64,000 nucleotides of DNA, from NCBI GenBank assembly GCA_024345305.1, contig BRON01000002.1, positions 2,170,001 through 2,234,000 on the forward strand, given 5' to 3'. Shown here piece after piece: positions 11,587 to 23,900 of this stretch. The stretch's first letter is position 1. The number at the start of each line of letters is the position of its first letter. Source of the DNA: Mrakia gelida. Lineage: Eukaryota > Basidiomycota > Tremellomycetes > Cystofilobasidiales > Mrakiaceae. The position numbers were made by a program, and so were the translations under genes. The notes under the pieces are model-generated. The model had not been told where the DNA came from and ran no database searches. It worked only from the letters and a program-made list of their open reading frames with translations.

Positions 11587-12509
11587 CTTTCAGGGGTATC
11601 TGCAGCCCATGACCCGGTCTGTACAGTTCAATAGCTCATATTGAACGTAACTCCGACACATAGTAAAACAGAAACCGAAAAATTGCAGGGGCAGCGGGCT
11701 GAGATGAGCGATGGGTGACTTGCGCAGCTTGTTTTGATTTCGTTTTTGAGAGTCACAGTTGCTAGAGAGCGAAGAGAAGTCTTTCCGATTGACAAGGACA
11801 TGTATAAACAGTTCCTTTAACTAGCAGTAAGTCTAATCTAGGTCTATAGTAGCAAAGGGAAGGGGTAGAGAGGTAGGGAGGAGTTTAAGAAAGGGTGGAA
11901 GAAGGGGGAAGAGAGCAGCAAGAAGCGGCTTTCAAGACATGGAACACGCAGATATAGATGGGAGTAAAGTGAAGCGATATATACAGAAGGGGCAGACTGC
12001 CTATACCTGCCCTCAGAAGGGATGCTGAGCTCTCACCTGGTCTTCCAACCCTGCGCGCTTCCCTTGCGACCAACTGATCCGCTTTCCACTCACTTCACCC
12101 TCCAAACCCGCTCAGCTCCGGTTCCGGCTCAACTCACAGTCATCCCAGTCATCAGAATAATGAACTGAAGAGTGGTTGGTTCAGGCGACGCGTCTAAAAG
12201 TCGGCTCAAGACAGAAGAAGCGGGGTGGACGAGGGGGAGAAGGGGAAGAGAGAAGGTTGAGACACCGACGTCGCTCAACGTTCTGTCACTCCTCCACCGT
12301 CACAATCCGAGATCGGAAACCGCAAAGGTCTCTCCGTATGTCAAGTGTAGCCAGGAACACGGTGGTGAGGTCAGAAAATAGAAATTCGGACCGTGGCGAG
12401 CTGCAGAGCTCAAAACACGCCCAGACGACGCATCCTTCCCCCCTTCTTTCCTCGCCCTCTCATTCCGAATGAAAGTTTGATCGTCCAGGACGGCAAAAAG
12501 AAACTGTTA
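11587..12509. other. Intergenic, no gene seen
   Basis: About 900 bp upstream of the disordered-protein gene and downstream of the tRNA. It is locally more AT-rich than its surroundings (11590-11870, with TATAAA near 11803). I see no conserved coding exon. It probably holds the promoter and leader of the minus-strand gene. Confidence 0.5.
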
Positions 12510-12668
12510 GCCCGACGGGGGGGTCGAACCCCCAACCTTCAGATAGAATTCACTATCTTGAGGTGAGTCACCTCCCGTTGAAGGGAGGGGAATCCAAACG
12601 GACCCTGGCTAACTCACCCTCAGATCTTTGGTAAGAGTCTGACGCTCTACCGATTGAGCTAGCCGGGC
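12510..12668 (-). tRNA. tRNA-Lys(CTT) with an 87-nt intron
   Basis: Read on the minus strand, the 5' half (12668-12632) gives acceptor GCCCGGC, D-arm GCTC-AATCGGTA-GAGC, and anticodon stem TCAGA followed by CTCTTA. The 3' half (12544-12510) gives A, TCTGA, variable AGGTT, T-arm GGGGG-TTCGACC-CCCCC and GTCGGGC. All stems pair, with a single G-U in the acceptor stem. The spliced tRNA is 72 nt before CCA. The anticodon is CTT, reading AAG (Lys). The intron (12631-12545) starts one base 3' of the anticodon, the canonical position for nuclear tRNA introns. Inside it, GGTGAGT can pair with ACTCACC and CCTCCC with GGGAGG, giving a long hairpin. Confidence 0.93.
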
Positions 12669-14610
12669 CTTGGATGCTGGTGTCACAAGGTTAGTAACCA
12701 GTATCGGCACTCGGAAAAAGCGAGCGGGAGAGTGGGTCCAGTCAGAAAGAGAAGGAGAGGGAGCGACGCGCGCATCAAGGAGGGCCAGCTCTTCCGTTCT
12801 TGGAGACCACCTGAGCTAGATTGGCAGGTAGGCACAGAGTAGCTGAGGGAGACTCTGAGGACGGAGAGAAGACCCGGGATGAAGGGGCGGGCGAGGAAGA
12901 GAAGAAAAGAGAATGCACCCGTCGCTTCCTTGAAGCAAGGAGTGAGGAAGGAGGAGATCTCTTGGGGGTCTGAGGTAGCCGAAGCCACTACAAGCTCCAG
13001 AGTCTGCCTCCCTCACTCAGAGCTGGGAGAACGGCTTGAATGGGCGGAATGAACGGGCAAGGAAAAGATGAACTAGTCGGACGCTCAGCTCTGAACCGAA
13101 CCGACGCTCAATTCCGTGCTCTCCGAACGCGGCTCTCAGTGATATTCTGAGAGCAGAGTCCAAATAGCAAGGGAGAGAGGTGGGCTCCGAAGTGAGATGG
13201 AAGAGAAGGAAGGGAATGAACGCGTCGCTTTGAGCCCCGTTCTACCGCTTGACCCCTGAGAGGCCGTCCTTCAAACTCAGGAGTCTCTGGAATAGGGCCT
13301 GCTGAGCCAGTTGTAGATATCAGCTCAGAGAAGAGATGAGCTCTGTGAAGGTGCGTCCAAGAAGAAGAGCGGCAGTGGAAAAGCAGGAAGAGTCGACACG
13401 TCCGTCACCCGAAGCTGAACCCGACTTCCGTTCCAAGTTCAGCCCCTCAGCTCACAGTTCTCGGAAAGAGATACTGATAGTATGCAGGGATGAAGAAAAA
13501 AGGGAAGAAGGGAGAGCTCAAAGCAAGCCAGAGAGAGAGAGAGGGGAAAGGGAGGAGTTGGAAAACGCGACGCGCGCTGGGAGAAGCGAGAGAAAGATAG
13601 ACCTGAGCGCTGAGTAGAGCACTCAGACACTGCTGGTCTTATCCCTTCCGAGTGGAGCGAACAAGAGAAACACGCCATCTCATGAGCGGGAGAAGGACGC
13701 TCAAAAGACGAGTCCGCCTGCTCTCTCCGCAAGAACATCAGCTGAATCGCTGAGTTTGCGAGGAGGTGAGAGGGTGAAGAGATGAAGAGGACGAGAAGGG
13801 GAAGAGGATAGGTAGAAGATCGATAGAGAGCAAAGAAGAAAAGCATAAGAGAGTAAGAGAGGAAGGGGGAGAAGGGAAAGCGAGCAAGGGAAGTGACATC
13901 GAGCTCATCCTTCTCCCTCCCTCCGTGCGTGAACGGGAAAGCAGAGAAGCGAGCAAAGCCAGAGGATGAGCGCTGGTAGTAATCGCTTCCATCATCTCCC
14001 AGTACACGGTCGGAGAGATAAAGAACAAAGGAAGCGGAAAGGAGAGGAAGGAAGGAGAGAGAAAGAGAGGAAAGGCAGGTCGGTTGAGCTCGCCTGCCTT
14101 CTTCTGACTCGCCATCTTGGCCACCTACCGCACACCAGAACCGACCAAACCCAGCCCAGATCCAAGCCCATCTCCGACTCTGTAGGAGAGCGGAGTGGAT
14201 GGGTGGATGGAAGGGGAGAAGAAGGAGGGGACTGGTTGAGCTTGGAGGGACGGAGATGGCGAGAGGTGAAGGAGCGAGTGGAGCCGCCCGTCGTTTGAGT
14301 CAAAGAAGCGAGGAAGGAGAGACAGAGATGGAAGAGAGAGGAAGAGATATGAACCGAGATGGAAGGAGGGAGTACGCTTCTTGTCCGTGCGCTAAAAACG
14401 CTGAGCTGAAAGAAGCGGAAGGAAGGGGAGGAAGTGGTTCGGGGGAGGAAAGGCAAGCGAGCTCTCGATTCAGGTTTCGATTTCGCGTTCGCTCGCCTTC
14501 GACCGCAGAAGAAAACGAGATAGATATATAAATCACCAGATACCAGCCCCAGCGAAAGATTAAGCTCATACACACCTACACTCTAAATAATCAAACCAAC
14601 TCTATACAAT
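12669..14610. other. Long region without a recognisable gene
   Basis: Nearly 2 kb between the tRNA and the 3' end of the ceramide synthase gene. The + strand is purine-rich (GAGA/GGAA runs), the minus strand pyrimidine-rich, which creates open frames by composition. Frames at 12683-12988 (-), 13336-13617 (+) and 13992-14573 (-) lack domains, conserved motifs or flanking splice logic. Part of the right end should be the 3' UTR of the ceramide synthase. A non-coding RNA or a fast-evolving gene cannot be excluded. Confidence 0.5.
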
Positions 14611-16379
14611 CTACTTCCGTTTCCTCAACACCCTCTTCTCATTCCCTCCCAAGTTCTTCCCCACCTCCCTCTTCTCAGTCTTCTTCGCCTTCCCCCCCGC
14701 CACCTTAGGCCTCACCTCCCTCTCCTCCTCCTCGAAGTCCGACTCCTCCTGCTCCTCGAAACTCTCCACGCTCTCCTCCTCCTCCCCTTCGTCGTCCGAG
14801 CGAGTATCCTCCGCTCCCGACCCGATGATGACCTTGAGGACGACGCGACAAATCATCACGAACCAGAAGCACATGATGAGCCAGAGGAGTCCGAGAGAGG
14901 AGTAGAAGGTGTGCCAGGCGGTGCGGGAGTAGTGCTGCAGCGCAAAAAACGGGGGGAGCGAACGGAGAGGGTCAGCGAAACGAAACGAATCGACGCGTCG
15001 ACTTCACTCAACTCACCAAATCGTACGGCCCCAACGGGTAAATCTCCGGCTCATCGAGAGAGATATGTTTCGGGCTCTCCTTCCAAACGTTGAGGGTGAT
15101 GAGGAGGAGTCCAATTTGCCTCGTGACGAACCAAGCGACGACGAAGAGGCCGAACATCGAGTCGGTGAGGATCCGAGGGAACTCGAGGTACTTCATCATT
15201 TTGGCGGCGGAGAAGACGATGTCCCCGAAGTCCATGCAGACGAGGACGACGGTGCTGAGCCGAGCGACAGCGAGGGAGCGAGAGGGAGCGAAGGGGAGGA
15301 GGAGGGAGGAGGGAGGATGGGGAAAAGGAGGAAGGGAGGAGGGAGGGAGATTAGATAACCGAGTCGGTTTGGTTTGAGATGGACTCGACTCACCCGATAG
15401 CAGTGATATTAGTGAGGTAGGAACCAGTGACGAGATAGATGGTGATGATGTGGTGGGAGAACATTTGCCAGTGATCCTTTCGGCGAGCTTCGAGGTGAAG
15501 AGTCAGGAGTTGATGGAACCAGAAGGCGAGTCTGGGTCGACGAAGGAGCGAGCGAGCGCGAAGTCAGTTTCGCGAAGGTCTTCGCTATCCAAACCTCGCC
15601 AAAACGAACGAGGGCAGCACTCACTGCGTGAGGTAGTAGAACTTCTGTGCTCCGGAAAGAGCAAGCTGAGGGTAAACCTGCCAGATGGCTGGGAAGTTGA
15701 AAGGGATCCAATGGTTCGGTCGATAGGAGGGGGAAGCGAGGAAGAGGGACTGCACCAGACCAACGAAGCGAAGGAGAGTCAGCTTGAGAGACCGAAAAAC
15801 GAGCTTGGGAAGTAACCAAAGACGGCGAAACAAAGGAAGACGAAGGGAAGAAGAGAGAGGGACGGTCGAACGAGGCCGCGACCTTCGTTCGACCTGTTGA
15901 GCTCGCGCCCTCCTTCCTTCCCCTTCCAATCGCAAAAGTATTGCGACCGACCCATCCAAGCAAGCAACAAAGGGGTGCGAAAGTGAACTCACCATGCCAA
16001 AAGACCAGTAGACAACATAGTAGAGCAAACTCCACCCTTGCTCAGCGAACCTCGTCGAGGCTTTGCTTCTCACTCGCATCTCCGTTTCGCCCACCTTCCT
16101 CCCTCCCTTTCCTCCTCCTGCTTTCACCGCCCCCCCTCCCTCCTCGTTGAGCTCTGTCCCTCCTCCAGCGTTAGGAACGAACTTCCTCGCCACGGGAGCA
16201 AAGACGTAACGCATGAGGATCTCCCTGAGGAGGGTGAAGGCGAGGAAGGAGGAGAAGATGAACGCTAGGTCGCGAGGACCTTTGATGTACGTGGTTGAGG
16301 AGAGGGAGGGGTCCGTGGGGTTCGTGGTTGTGGTGCCGTACGAGAGGTGGAGGAAGGGGGAGAGGAGGGTGGACGCCAT
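14611..16379 (-). CDS. LAG1: Ceramide synthase (LAG1/LAC1, TLC domain)
   Basis: It joins a fatty acyl-CoA to a sphingoid base to make (dihydro)ceramide in the ER membrane. The start is MASTLLSP at 16379, followed by several hydrophobic segments (AFIFSSFLAFTLL, WSLLYYVVYWSFGM). After an intron comes PNHWIPFNFPAIWQVYPQ, typical of fungal Lag1. The Lag1p motif lies around 15500-15400: HLEARRKDHWQMFSHHIIT, with the His pair needed for catalysis in the family. The next exon has VCMDFGDIVFSAAKM and GLFVVAWFVTRQ, and the last WLIMCFWFVMICRVVLKVI. The C-terminus is a strongly acidic cytosolic tail (Asp/Glu over about 40 residues) ending in KKTEK and RVLRKRK, a possible di-lysine-like basic end. There are at least five exons. 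The tail is longer than in many homologues. Confidence 0.93.
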
Positions 16380-16776
16380 GGTGGGCGAAGAGGAAAGAAG
16401 GGCAAGGGGTGAGGGTTGGAAGAAAGGGAAAGAGGGAGGGGGGGGGAAGCGAAACGAGAGGTTGTTGAGCTCGTGTCTTTCGATTTCCGGAGTCCGTTTC
16501 GTTCTTGCCAACGAAGAGGGCCTGGCTCGTTGTCGTTCGTTTTGATGTCTTTCAGAGGATACGAGAAGTGCAAGGAAGAGGAAGTAGGATCGCCAAGGGG
16601 GAGGAGAAGGAGTTCGCATAGACGACGGAAGATGGTGAAGTGAGCTCACCTCGCGAGGAAAGAACGAGACGGACGCGACTTTCTTTTCGAGACCGACCGG
16701 CTGCCTCCCCTCCTCTCCTAACTCTCGCCCTCCAGCTCAACACGAACAGAGCTACAGCTTATGCATACCGTTGTAT
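16380..16776. other. Interval between ceramide synthase and EF-Ts genes
   Basis: About 400 bp holding the promoter or leader of the ceramide synthase gene and the 3' UTR of the EF-Ts gene. A GTGAGC donor-like site near 16650 (minus) suggests a possible 5' UTR intron. No other feature was seen. Confidence 0.4.
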
Positions 16777-18193
16777 CTAAGCCTCCTGCTCCTGCACCTC
16801 GCTCCCCTCTCCAACAACCCACCTCTCCCCTCCCTCAACCCTCACGCTCACTCCCCGATTCAACCCCCAAAGATGCAGCACCTCTCCAACACTCTTCCCT
16901 CCCTCCCCCTCCGGACCCGAGTAGAACATAAAGTGCTGCTCCATCAACACCTCACTCCCCTCCACCACCTCCCTCCCCAATCCATCCCCTCCCACAAACG
17001 CGTAAATACTCGTCGTCGGCACCCCGACCATCTGCCTCGCGAGCGACCTCCCCAGCAGCTCCGTATCCTTCAACAGCTGATCACTCGGCGTCTTGGTCCC
17101 CTTACCCGTAAGATGCAGGACGAGGAAAGCCGCTGGCGAACCGAGGTTGGGTGGGAGACCTGTCGCCGAGGAGTGAGCGAAGAAGGCTGGGTAGAAGAGT
17201 CCCTCGTGGGTTTCGACGGTAGGGGGAGCGAAGACGGCTGCTCGTCGGAGAGTGATGTTCTCTCCTGTGGTGGTGAGGAGGGAGGTGATCTGTTGGGATG
17301 CTGTGAGGGAGGAGTTGGGGTTCTCGGCGGAGGGGTTGGCTGAGAGGAGGGGAGCTTCGAGGAGGGTGGGGAGGTCGAGGTTGACGAGGTGGGAGGAGGG
17401 GAGGGGGACGTGGTCGTCTGAGGTTGGGGTGGAAGCGTCGGCTGAGTGGACGTGGGAGTGGATGGTGGAGGGGTTGTGGAAGAAGATGGAGGTGTGGTGG
17501 AGGTTTTGGAGGAGGGAGGTGAAGCCTGGAGTTCGGTAGACGAAGGAGGTTTCACAGTCGAGCTGAGAGGAGGGTTAAGGACGAAGAGGAAGAAGGCGAG
17601 GCGAGGCGAGGCGAATGTCAGCTATACGATCCAAGTGGTATCCCGACGAGAACGAAGCGCTGAGAGAACGTGACGAGCTCGCGAGAAAGCGAGACGACGG
17701 AGGGAGGGAGGGGAAGGAAGGGAAAAGTGAAGCTCAACTTACCTCGACGATTCCACCTCTCCTTCCCCACCCCTCTCCCATAACTCCCACAGCGATCAAT
17801 CCTTCCGAGGCGACCCTTCCAGCGAGCTTGGCCTGCTTAGCAGCTCCTCCTGCCTGGAGATCCTTCTCGAGCCAGATGAGAGCTTGGTCGACGTCGAGGT
17901 TCGATTTCGCGAGGGCTTCCTTCGCCTTCACCATAGAGATCGGATGTCGTTTTCTACAGAGAGCGAAGAAGAGAGGATGAAAGTTAGTTTCATGAGGGTG
18001 CGTGTACCAAGAAGAGAGGGCTCGAGATGGTAGGGCAAGGCAGGAAGGGAGGAAGAGATGGGAAGGGAACGAACCGGAGGGCAGAGATCAAAGTGACGGG
18101 CACCTTGACGTGGGCCGAGTTGGGGTAGCCTCGCTTGGAGAGAACGCTCAGCGGTAACCGAGACGCCATAGAGGGTCGAAGGAAGGTCGCCAT
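16777..18193 (-). CDS. TSF1: Mitochondrial elongation factor Ts
   Basis: It is the nucleotide exchange factor for mitochondrial EF-Tu. Exon 1 starts at 18193 with a basic, Ser-rich presequence (MATFLRPSMASRLPLSVLSK) and runs into HVKVPVTLISALR. After an intron the N-terminal UBA-like EF-Ts domain continues as MVKAKEALAKSNLDVDQALIWLEKD, which matches the conserved MxCKKALxEAxxDxExAxxxLR region. AGRVASEGLIAV follows, another EF-Ts hallmark. After a second intron, a long exon holds the dimerisation domains, including AAFLVLHLTG, ARQMVGVPTTSIY and LMEQHFMF. The stop is at 16777-16779. It shares a 331-bp divergent interval with the FKBP gene. The Cys of the usual motif is not present, as in many mitochondrial versions. 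Confidence 0.9.
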
Positions 18194-18524
18194 CCTAGAT
18201 TTTGGTGGATTCGGATGAGAGGGAAGGAAGTGGTTGAGCTGGAAGAGGGAAAGGGAAGGAGCGGAATGGTCGAACGGCAGAGCTCACTTTTCAAGTCGTC
18301 ACTCGGAGACAAGGCTTGGATCAAATTTGCTCACAATTTGATTCGTATCTAGAGAGCAGACTTCAGAGGTAGAGATCTGGATTTTTGAGACCGAGATGAG
18401 AGGACGAGGTATCTAAAAAGTTTAATCCCAAAATCAACCAGGGCCAGGCAAAATCTCGGTTTCGTTGACCTCAACCCACCACCTTCTCCCTCTCCCTCCC
18501 CCTTCCTTTAATCCCACTATTATC
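18194..18524. promoter_or_regulatory. Divergent promoter interval, EF-Ts / FKBP
   Basis: A 331-bp gap between the two start codons. It must hold both promoters. It is locally AT-richer around 18310-18440 (ATTTGCTCACAATTTG, AAAAAGTTTAATCC). I see no specific binding site that I can name. Confidence 0.5.
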
Positions 18525-20664
18525 ATGTCTATGAAGATTGCCATCTGGTGAGTAACTTCATCATCCATCTAGCCTCTCATTCTCAGCTCGCTAACCTTTC
18601 TCTTCTCTACCAGGTCCGCTGTTGTCGAGCCCGTTCGTTCAACTCTTCCCTCCCTCCCTCCCTTCCTTCGACGTTCGACGTTCGCTGACCTCGCCTCGCT
18701 TCCTTTTGCCTCCCTCGTTGTCTACAGGGAGTTGAGACTGTCATCTCTGTCCCCCGAGACTTCACCCTCACCAACGCTGCCCTTGGAGAGGATCTCGCCG
18801 ACGCTTCTGGACGATCCGTCCTCAAGCTCACCCACGAGGTCATCCCTGCGAAGCGATTCGATCGAGGAGACGGTTACATCTCTGGAGAGGAGTCCGAGGA
18901 GGAGGACGAGGAGGAGGAGGAGGATGACGTCGAGATGACTACCATCGTCGTTACTTCCCTCACCGCTGGAAAGGTGAGTCTTCAATTCAAGGGAGGAGGG
19001 AGGTTTCTCCTCCGTCGAAGTTTCGAGACCAGCTCGCTGATTTCCTTCTCTTCGCTTCTGCCTTTCCTTTCTGCAGACCGAGCAGACCACCCTTAACCTC
19101 ACCTTCGTCGAGGGAGAGGAGATCATCTTCACCGTCTCTGGATCCAAGTAAGTTTTGCCCGTCTTCCAAAGCTCGAGCTCTTCCTCGCGAGCTCCTCCCG
19201 CTCTTCACTCAACATCTCTCTCCCGACGCTTCGCGCTGACCTCTTCCCTTCTTTGAACGCTTTCCTCTTCTTCAGCATCGTCCACCTTTCCGGAAACTAC
19301 ATCGACCAGGATGTTGGAGCCAACCAGGAGCCCGATTCCGACGAGGAGGACTGTGAGTTGTTGCTTTCTCGCTCTCGCCGCGTCTCGAGTCGACTTGAAC
19401 CCTTTGCTTTGAGTTTCTGAGGCTGACCACGGCCCTTCTCTATCTTTCTTCCACAGTCTCTGAGGACGAGGAGTGGTCTGACGCTGACGAGGACGAGGAC
19501 ATGGAGGACGACGACGAGATGAACGCGTTCGTCCACTTGCGCCCTCCCTCCCTGTCTCTCAAACGTCTCGCTCACACCTCCCTTCCCCTCTTCGTCCTAC
19601 AGCTCCATCTCCGAGATCCCCGCCCCTGCTCCTGCCAAGCGAACCGCCGCCGCTGCTGGTCTCGAGGAGGCTGCTGCTTCCGGAGAGCTTTCCAAGTCCC
19701 AGAAGAAGAAGCTCAACAAGAAGCTCAAGGGAGAGAACGGAGAGGCCGCTGCCGCTCCCGTCGCTGCCGCCGCCGCTCCTTCGCCCAAGGCTGCTAAGCC
19801 CGTTGCTGCTCCCGTCAAGAAGGAGGAGGCTCCCAAGGAGGAGAAGTCCAAGGCTGCTGCTAAGGTTCGTTCCGTCTCCCCGTTTCACGAAACCTCCCAC
19901 GTTCGCTCGCTCGCGTTTGCTCGTTCATCGTCTGGCTCGAACGACGATCACCATACCACGGCTTCGTCTTCAGCATCCGAGCGACGATATACTGTCGACC
20001 CTATCGTACGAAGCGTCTCGCTGACCTTCGTTCTTCCCTTCCGTTCTTCGTCGTTCGCGTCGAGCAGAAGACCCTCGCTTCCGGACTCGCCATCGAGGAC
20101 ACCAAGCTCGGAACCGGTGCCGTCGCCAAGTCCGGAAAGAAGGTCGGTATGCGTTACATTGGAAAGCTCGGAAACGGAAAGGTCTTCGACTCCAACACCA
20201 ACGGAAAGCCCTTCGTCTTCTTGCTCGGAAAGGGAGAGGTCATCAAGGTTCGTCGCTTTTTCTTCCCTTCTCGTGCTTGCTTGCGTTCAAAAGGACGAGC
20301 ACGCTGACCCTTTTGCTTTGCTTGGTGGTTTGTTCTGTGCAGGGATGGGACCAGGGAGTCGCCGGTATGGCCATTGGAGGAGAGCGAAAGCTCACCATCC
20401 CGTTCGTTCACCTTTCTCTCCCTCTCCTCCTTCGCCCCTTCCTTCTCTTCCTCAACTGACTCTCTTACCCCCCTTCTCTTCGCAATCGTAGTGCCTCGCT
20501 CGCTTACGGATCCAAGGCCCTCCCCGGAATTCCCAAGAACTCTGTCCTCCACTTCGAGGTCAAGGTGCGTCTCCTCCCGCTCTCTCCCCATCCTCTTCCT
20601 CGCTCAAACTGACCTCCCTCCTTCGCTCTTCGCCTCGATCCCACAGCTCGTCTCCGTCAACTAA
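18525..20664 (+). CDS. FPR4: Nucleolar FKBP-type peptidyl-prolyl isomerase (Fpr3/Fpr4 family)
   Basis: Fpr3/Fpr4 are nucleolar or chromatin-bound histone chaperones with a C-terminal FK506-binding isomerase domain. Exon 1 encodes MSMKIAIW and is followed by a 19-nt exon (SAVVEP) and [20 protein letters not shown], a nucleoplasmin-like N-terminal domain. Three acidic tracts follow ([31 protein letters not shown]), then a Lys/Ala-rich basic stretch with [13 protein letters not shown]. The catalytic domain begins near 20080: [74 protein letters not shown] and VLHFEVKLVSVN. These carry the usual FKBP pocket residues (Tyr, Phe-Asp, Val-Ile, Trp, Tyr, Phe). The TAA is at 20662-20664. There are about ten exons, several with GTTCGT donors. 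Confidence 0.95.
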
Positions 20665-20939
20665 ACTCGCTCCATCGAGCCCAGCTTTAGTTCTTTAGAT
20701 TCCCCTCCCATCGTCGTTATTTGCTTTTTACCCACCCTCCCCTCCCCATCCCGAACCCCCTCGGTCGTCTTGCTTGTAATCGCACTCTCCCTTTTCTTGC
20801 TCTGGAACTCCCAAGCTCAAACCCAAAATACGAAGATCTGATTCTCGTTGTTACATCTCTGTGATCATGCAAGTCATCAAAGAGAAACGAAAGAGAACGA
20901 ACGAAAGCAAAAAACGAGACGCGTCGAGGAGATGGACTG

Positions 20940-23900
20940 TCAGTCGACCTCCCACACCCCCCCATACTTCTCCCCGGCCCCGTCCACCTCCTTCCTGACT
21001 CTTTCCCAAACCTCCTCCCAGGCCTTCCACCACCTCTCTCCCACTCCCACCTCGGCGGGCTCCTCCATCTCGACTTCCTCCAGCTCGCGTTCTCGTTCTT
21101 CCCCAAACTTCTGCCTAATCCTCATCCTCCACCACTTCAACACCCCTATCCCTTTCTCCTTGTTCCCCGCTCCTTTGACTCTGAAACACTCCACCACGAA
21201 ATCACCCATCATCTTCGTTCCCGCCGCTCGAGGCTCAGCGAGCGAGTCGCGTTGGATCCACTTGTCGAGGAAGGAGCGGAGGTCGTCGAGTGTATGCGTC
21301 TTTTGCTGAGTTTGGGCTTTGGATTTGGGTTTGGCCTTGGAGGCTCCGAGGATGGGGGTTTGGGGGTAGGTGTGAGCGACGGGAGGTTTGTTGGAAGGGA
21401 AGGGAGGGTGGACGAGGAGGTGAGGGAGGAGAGGTGCGTTGGGGGAGGAACCGAGTTGGAGATGGATGATGGTTGGTCCGGCGGCTTCGAGTTGACGACG
21501 ACGGTGGAGACGGAAAGCGTCATCTTCTTGTTGTTGCTGGTGTCGTTGCAGTAGGAGGTGCTGTCGTTGGCGTTCCTCGATCCTCCTTTCCTCCTCCTCC
21601 TCGTCGTCGTCCGAGTCCTCGTGTCGGCTGCTCCCTCGAGCACTCCCGTTCTCCTCTCCCTCTCCCAGCATGCTTCCTTCCTCGTCATCCTGTCCAGCAG
21701 AGACCGATCTACGGATCGCTCGCCCTCCTCCTCCTCCTTCTTCCTGCTGCTGCACAGCCGACATCGCTCCCGCCCTCATCATCGCGTCCACCTTCGGCTG
21801 AAGAGGCTTCAGCTTCCCTCTCCTCGCGAGGATCTTGTCTCGCTCGGCTCTCATCGCCGAGAGCTGGTCTCTCAGGATGTTCGCGGGCAGCTCCTGAAGG
21901 AACGCCAGATCGGCTCCTAGCAGCTCTGCGAGCTCGACGATCTCCTGTTCCGATCCGACTCGAGCTGGGAGCTTGTTCGATGGCCTCGACGGTCCAGCGA
22001 CGGCGTTTCCGGCGGTAGGAGAGATGGGTGGTGGAGGAGGTGGAGCGGCGAAGAAGTGTTTGGCGCGTTGAGGGGAGACTTGGACCTTCGAGTTGGGAGC
22101 GAGTTGTCGAACGATTCGCTTGACGTCCGCTTGAGCCTGCTTTCCCTTCGGGGACTCGGAAGCTGCGAGACGGGAGGGACCTGCTTCTGGTGCTGGAGGT
22201 ACGAGAGCGTCGGCTGAAGCTCCTCGACGTGTTGGCGAGGCCGAACGATGATCTCGACCGTCCCAGTCGGGGTAGAGCTCCTTCCTGATTTCCTCTGGAA
22301 GTGCGGCGAAGATTTCTGGATCGACTCGGGAGATGTCTGGTCGAGCTTGGATGGGAGTGGAGGGGATGACGGTTGGTTGAGCTGGGACGGATGGTCTTGA
22401 AGGAGGAGGAGAGGGTCGTGATGGAAGAGGAGGAGGAGGAAGAGCGTCGACGACCGAGGAGGGAGCTTCGTTCGACGCGACGACGACCGAGGGACCTGAA
22501 GCGAAGACTGGTGGTGGTAGGACAGGATTCGGAAGGTTCGACGAGGATGCTGAGTTGTCCTTGGTGGCGACCAACTTGGGAGGGTCTGGCCTCTTGCCGA
22601 AGGAGAGGGTTCCTTGACCTGCTTCCAGAGGTTTCGACGCGCCTTTCCCTCGAGGTTGCTCAAGCTTTGTGATCATCTGAAGAGCGAAGAAAAGCGAGGG
22701 CGTTTGTCAGTAAGAGGTGCGAGAGAGCGTAAGAAAAGCTCGAGCAAACTCACGATCCCAATACCTCTCAACTCATAAGCAGGGATCCCTCCATCTCGCA
22801 GAAGTTGGACGGCGACCTTTCCGAGGATGATAGGATCGGCCGTCGCAGTTCCTCCAGGTCCGGAGATAGCTTTGGTCGAGCTCGAGTCGTCGCAGTCTCC
22901 ATGTCCCATGAACTGCAAAAGCAAAAGGAGAGGCATGGTCAGAACGAGAAGACGAGACGCGTCGAAAGGAAGATCAAGTTGAAGCAACGTCTGTCGACTC
23001 ACCTTCGGAGCTTCCAGAGGTGCTCCCTCGGCTCGAGTCTTGATCTTCAGCGTAAGAGCTCTTCCCAGGACTCCAACCTTTCGAAGTCGTTTCGCAGCTT
23101 CGTTCGCGAGATCGATCACGAAAGCCTCCGCCTCGACGCTCGTGTGGAAGCGGATTCCGTACTGGAGAACCGAAAGGACAGAGACGTCAGTCAGAAGAGA
23201 GAGAGAGAGAGGAGAGAAGAAGGTGGTGAAGAGGGACTCACGTTGAGCTCAGCACTAACGCTCTTCCTCGTTCGCTCGGCCTTGAGCTCTCTCGAGTCGA
23301 TCCCTCGGCACGCGTCGAACAGCTGCTCCCCCGTCTTCTCTCCCAGAGCAGCTTGGAGCTCGCCGACTCTCCTCTTCCGTAGCTCTCCGATATTGGACGT
23401 CTTGAAGATTTGTTCGATCTGGCGGAGAAAGCGAGTCAAGTCAGCGAACGAGCGAGAGAGGACGACGACAAGGCGAACAGACAGCTCGTACCTTGTCAGC
23501 CTTCTCACGACCGAACCCCCAAAGGTCTCGAGCCTTCAGGGGAGCGAGGAAAGACAGGACTTCGGAGGACTTGAGGTGATACGATCCAGCGGGTTTGGCT
23601 TTTCGAGACGCGAGTCGAGCGAGAAGGACATTGGAGGCGATTCCGATGGAAACTGGAGGGAGAGACGACGTCCGTCAGCCTCGAACACGAGAGAAGAGAT
23701 AGCGAGACAGAGTGAGTCACGTACTCTCGCACCCAGTAGCAGCTCGAACGTCGTCCCTGATCAACTCAGCAACCTCCTTCGCTCGATCCAGCTCGTCGTC
23801 GTCTTCGTCGGGTCGATGAGCTTGAACTTGAGTGGTGACTTCCAGGAGAGCTTCGTCGACGGACACGGCTTCGAGAACGTCGGCGTAAGAGATGAGGATG

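Noticed and set aside
12683..12988. Possible small protein on the minus strand beside the tRNA
   Set aside because: Composition-driven frame; no conserved motif and no supporting splice signals.
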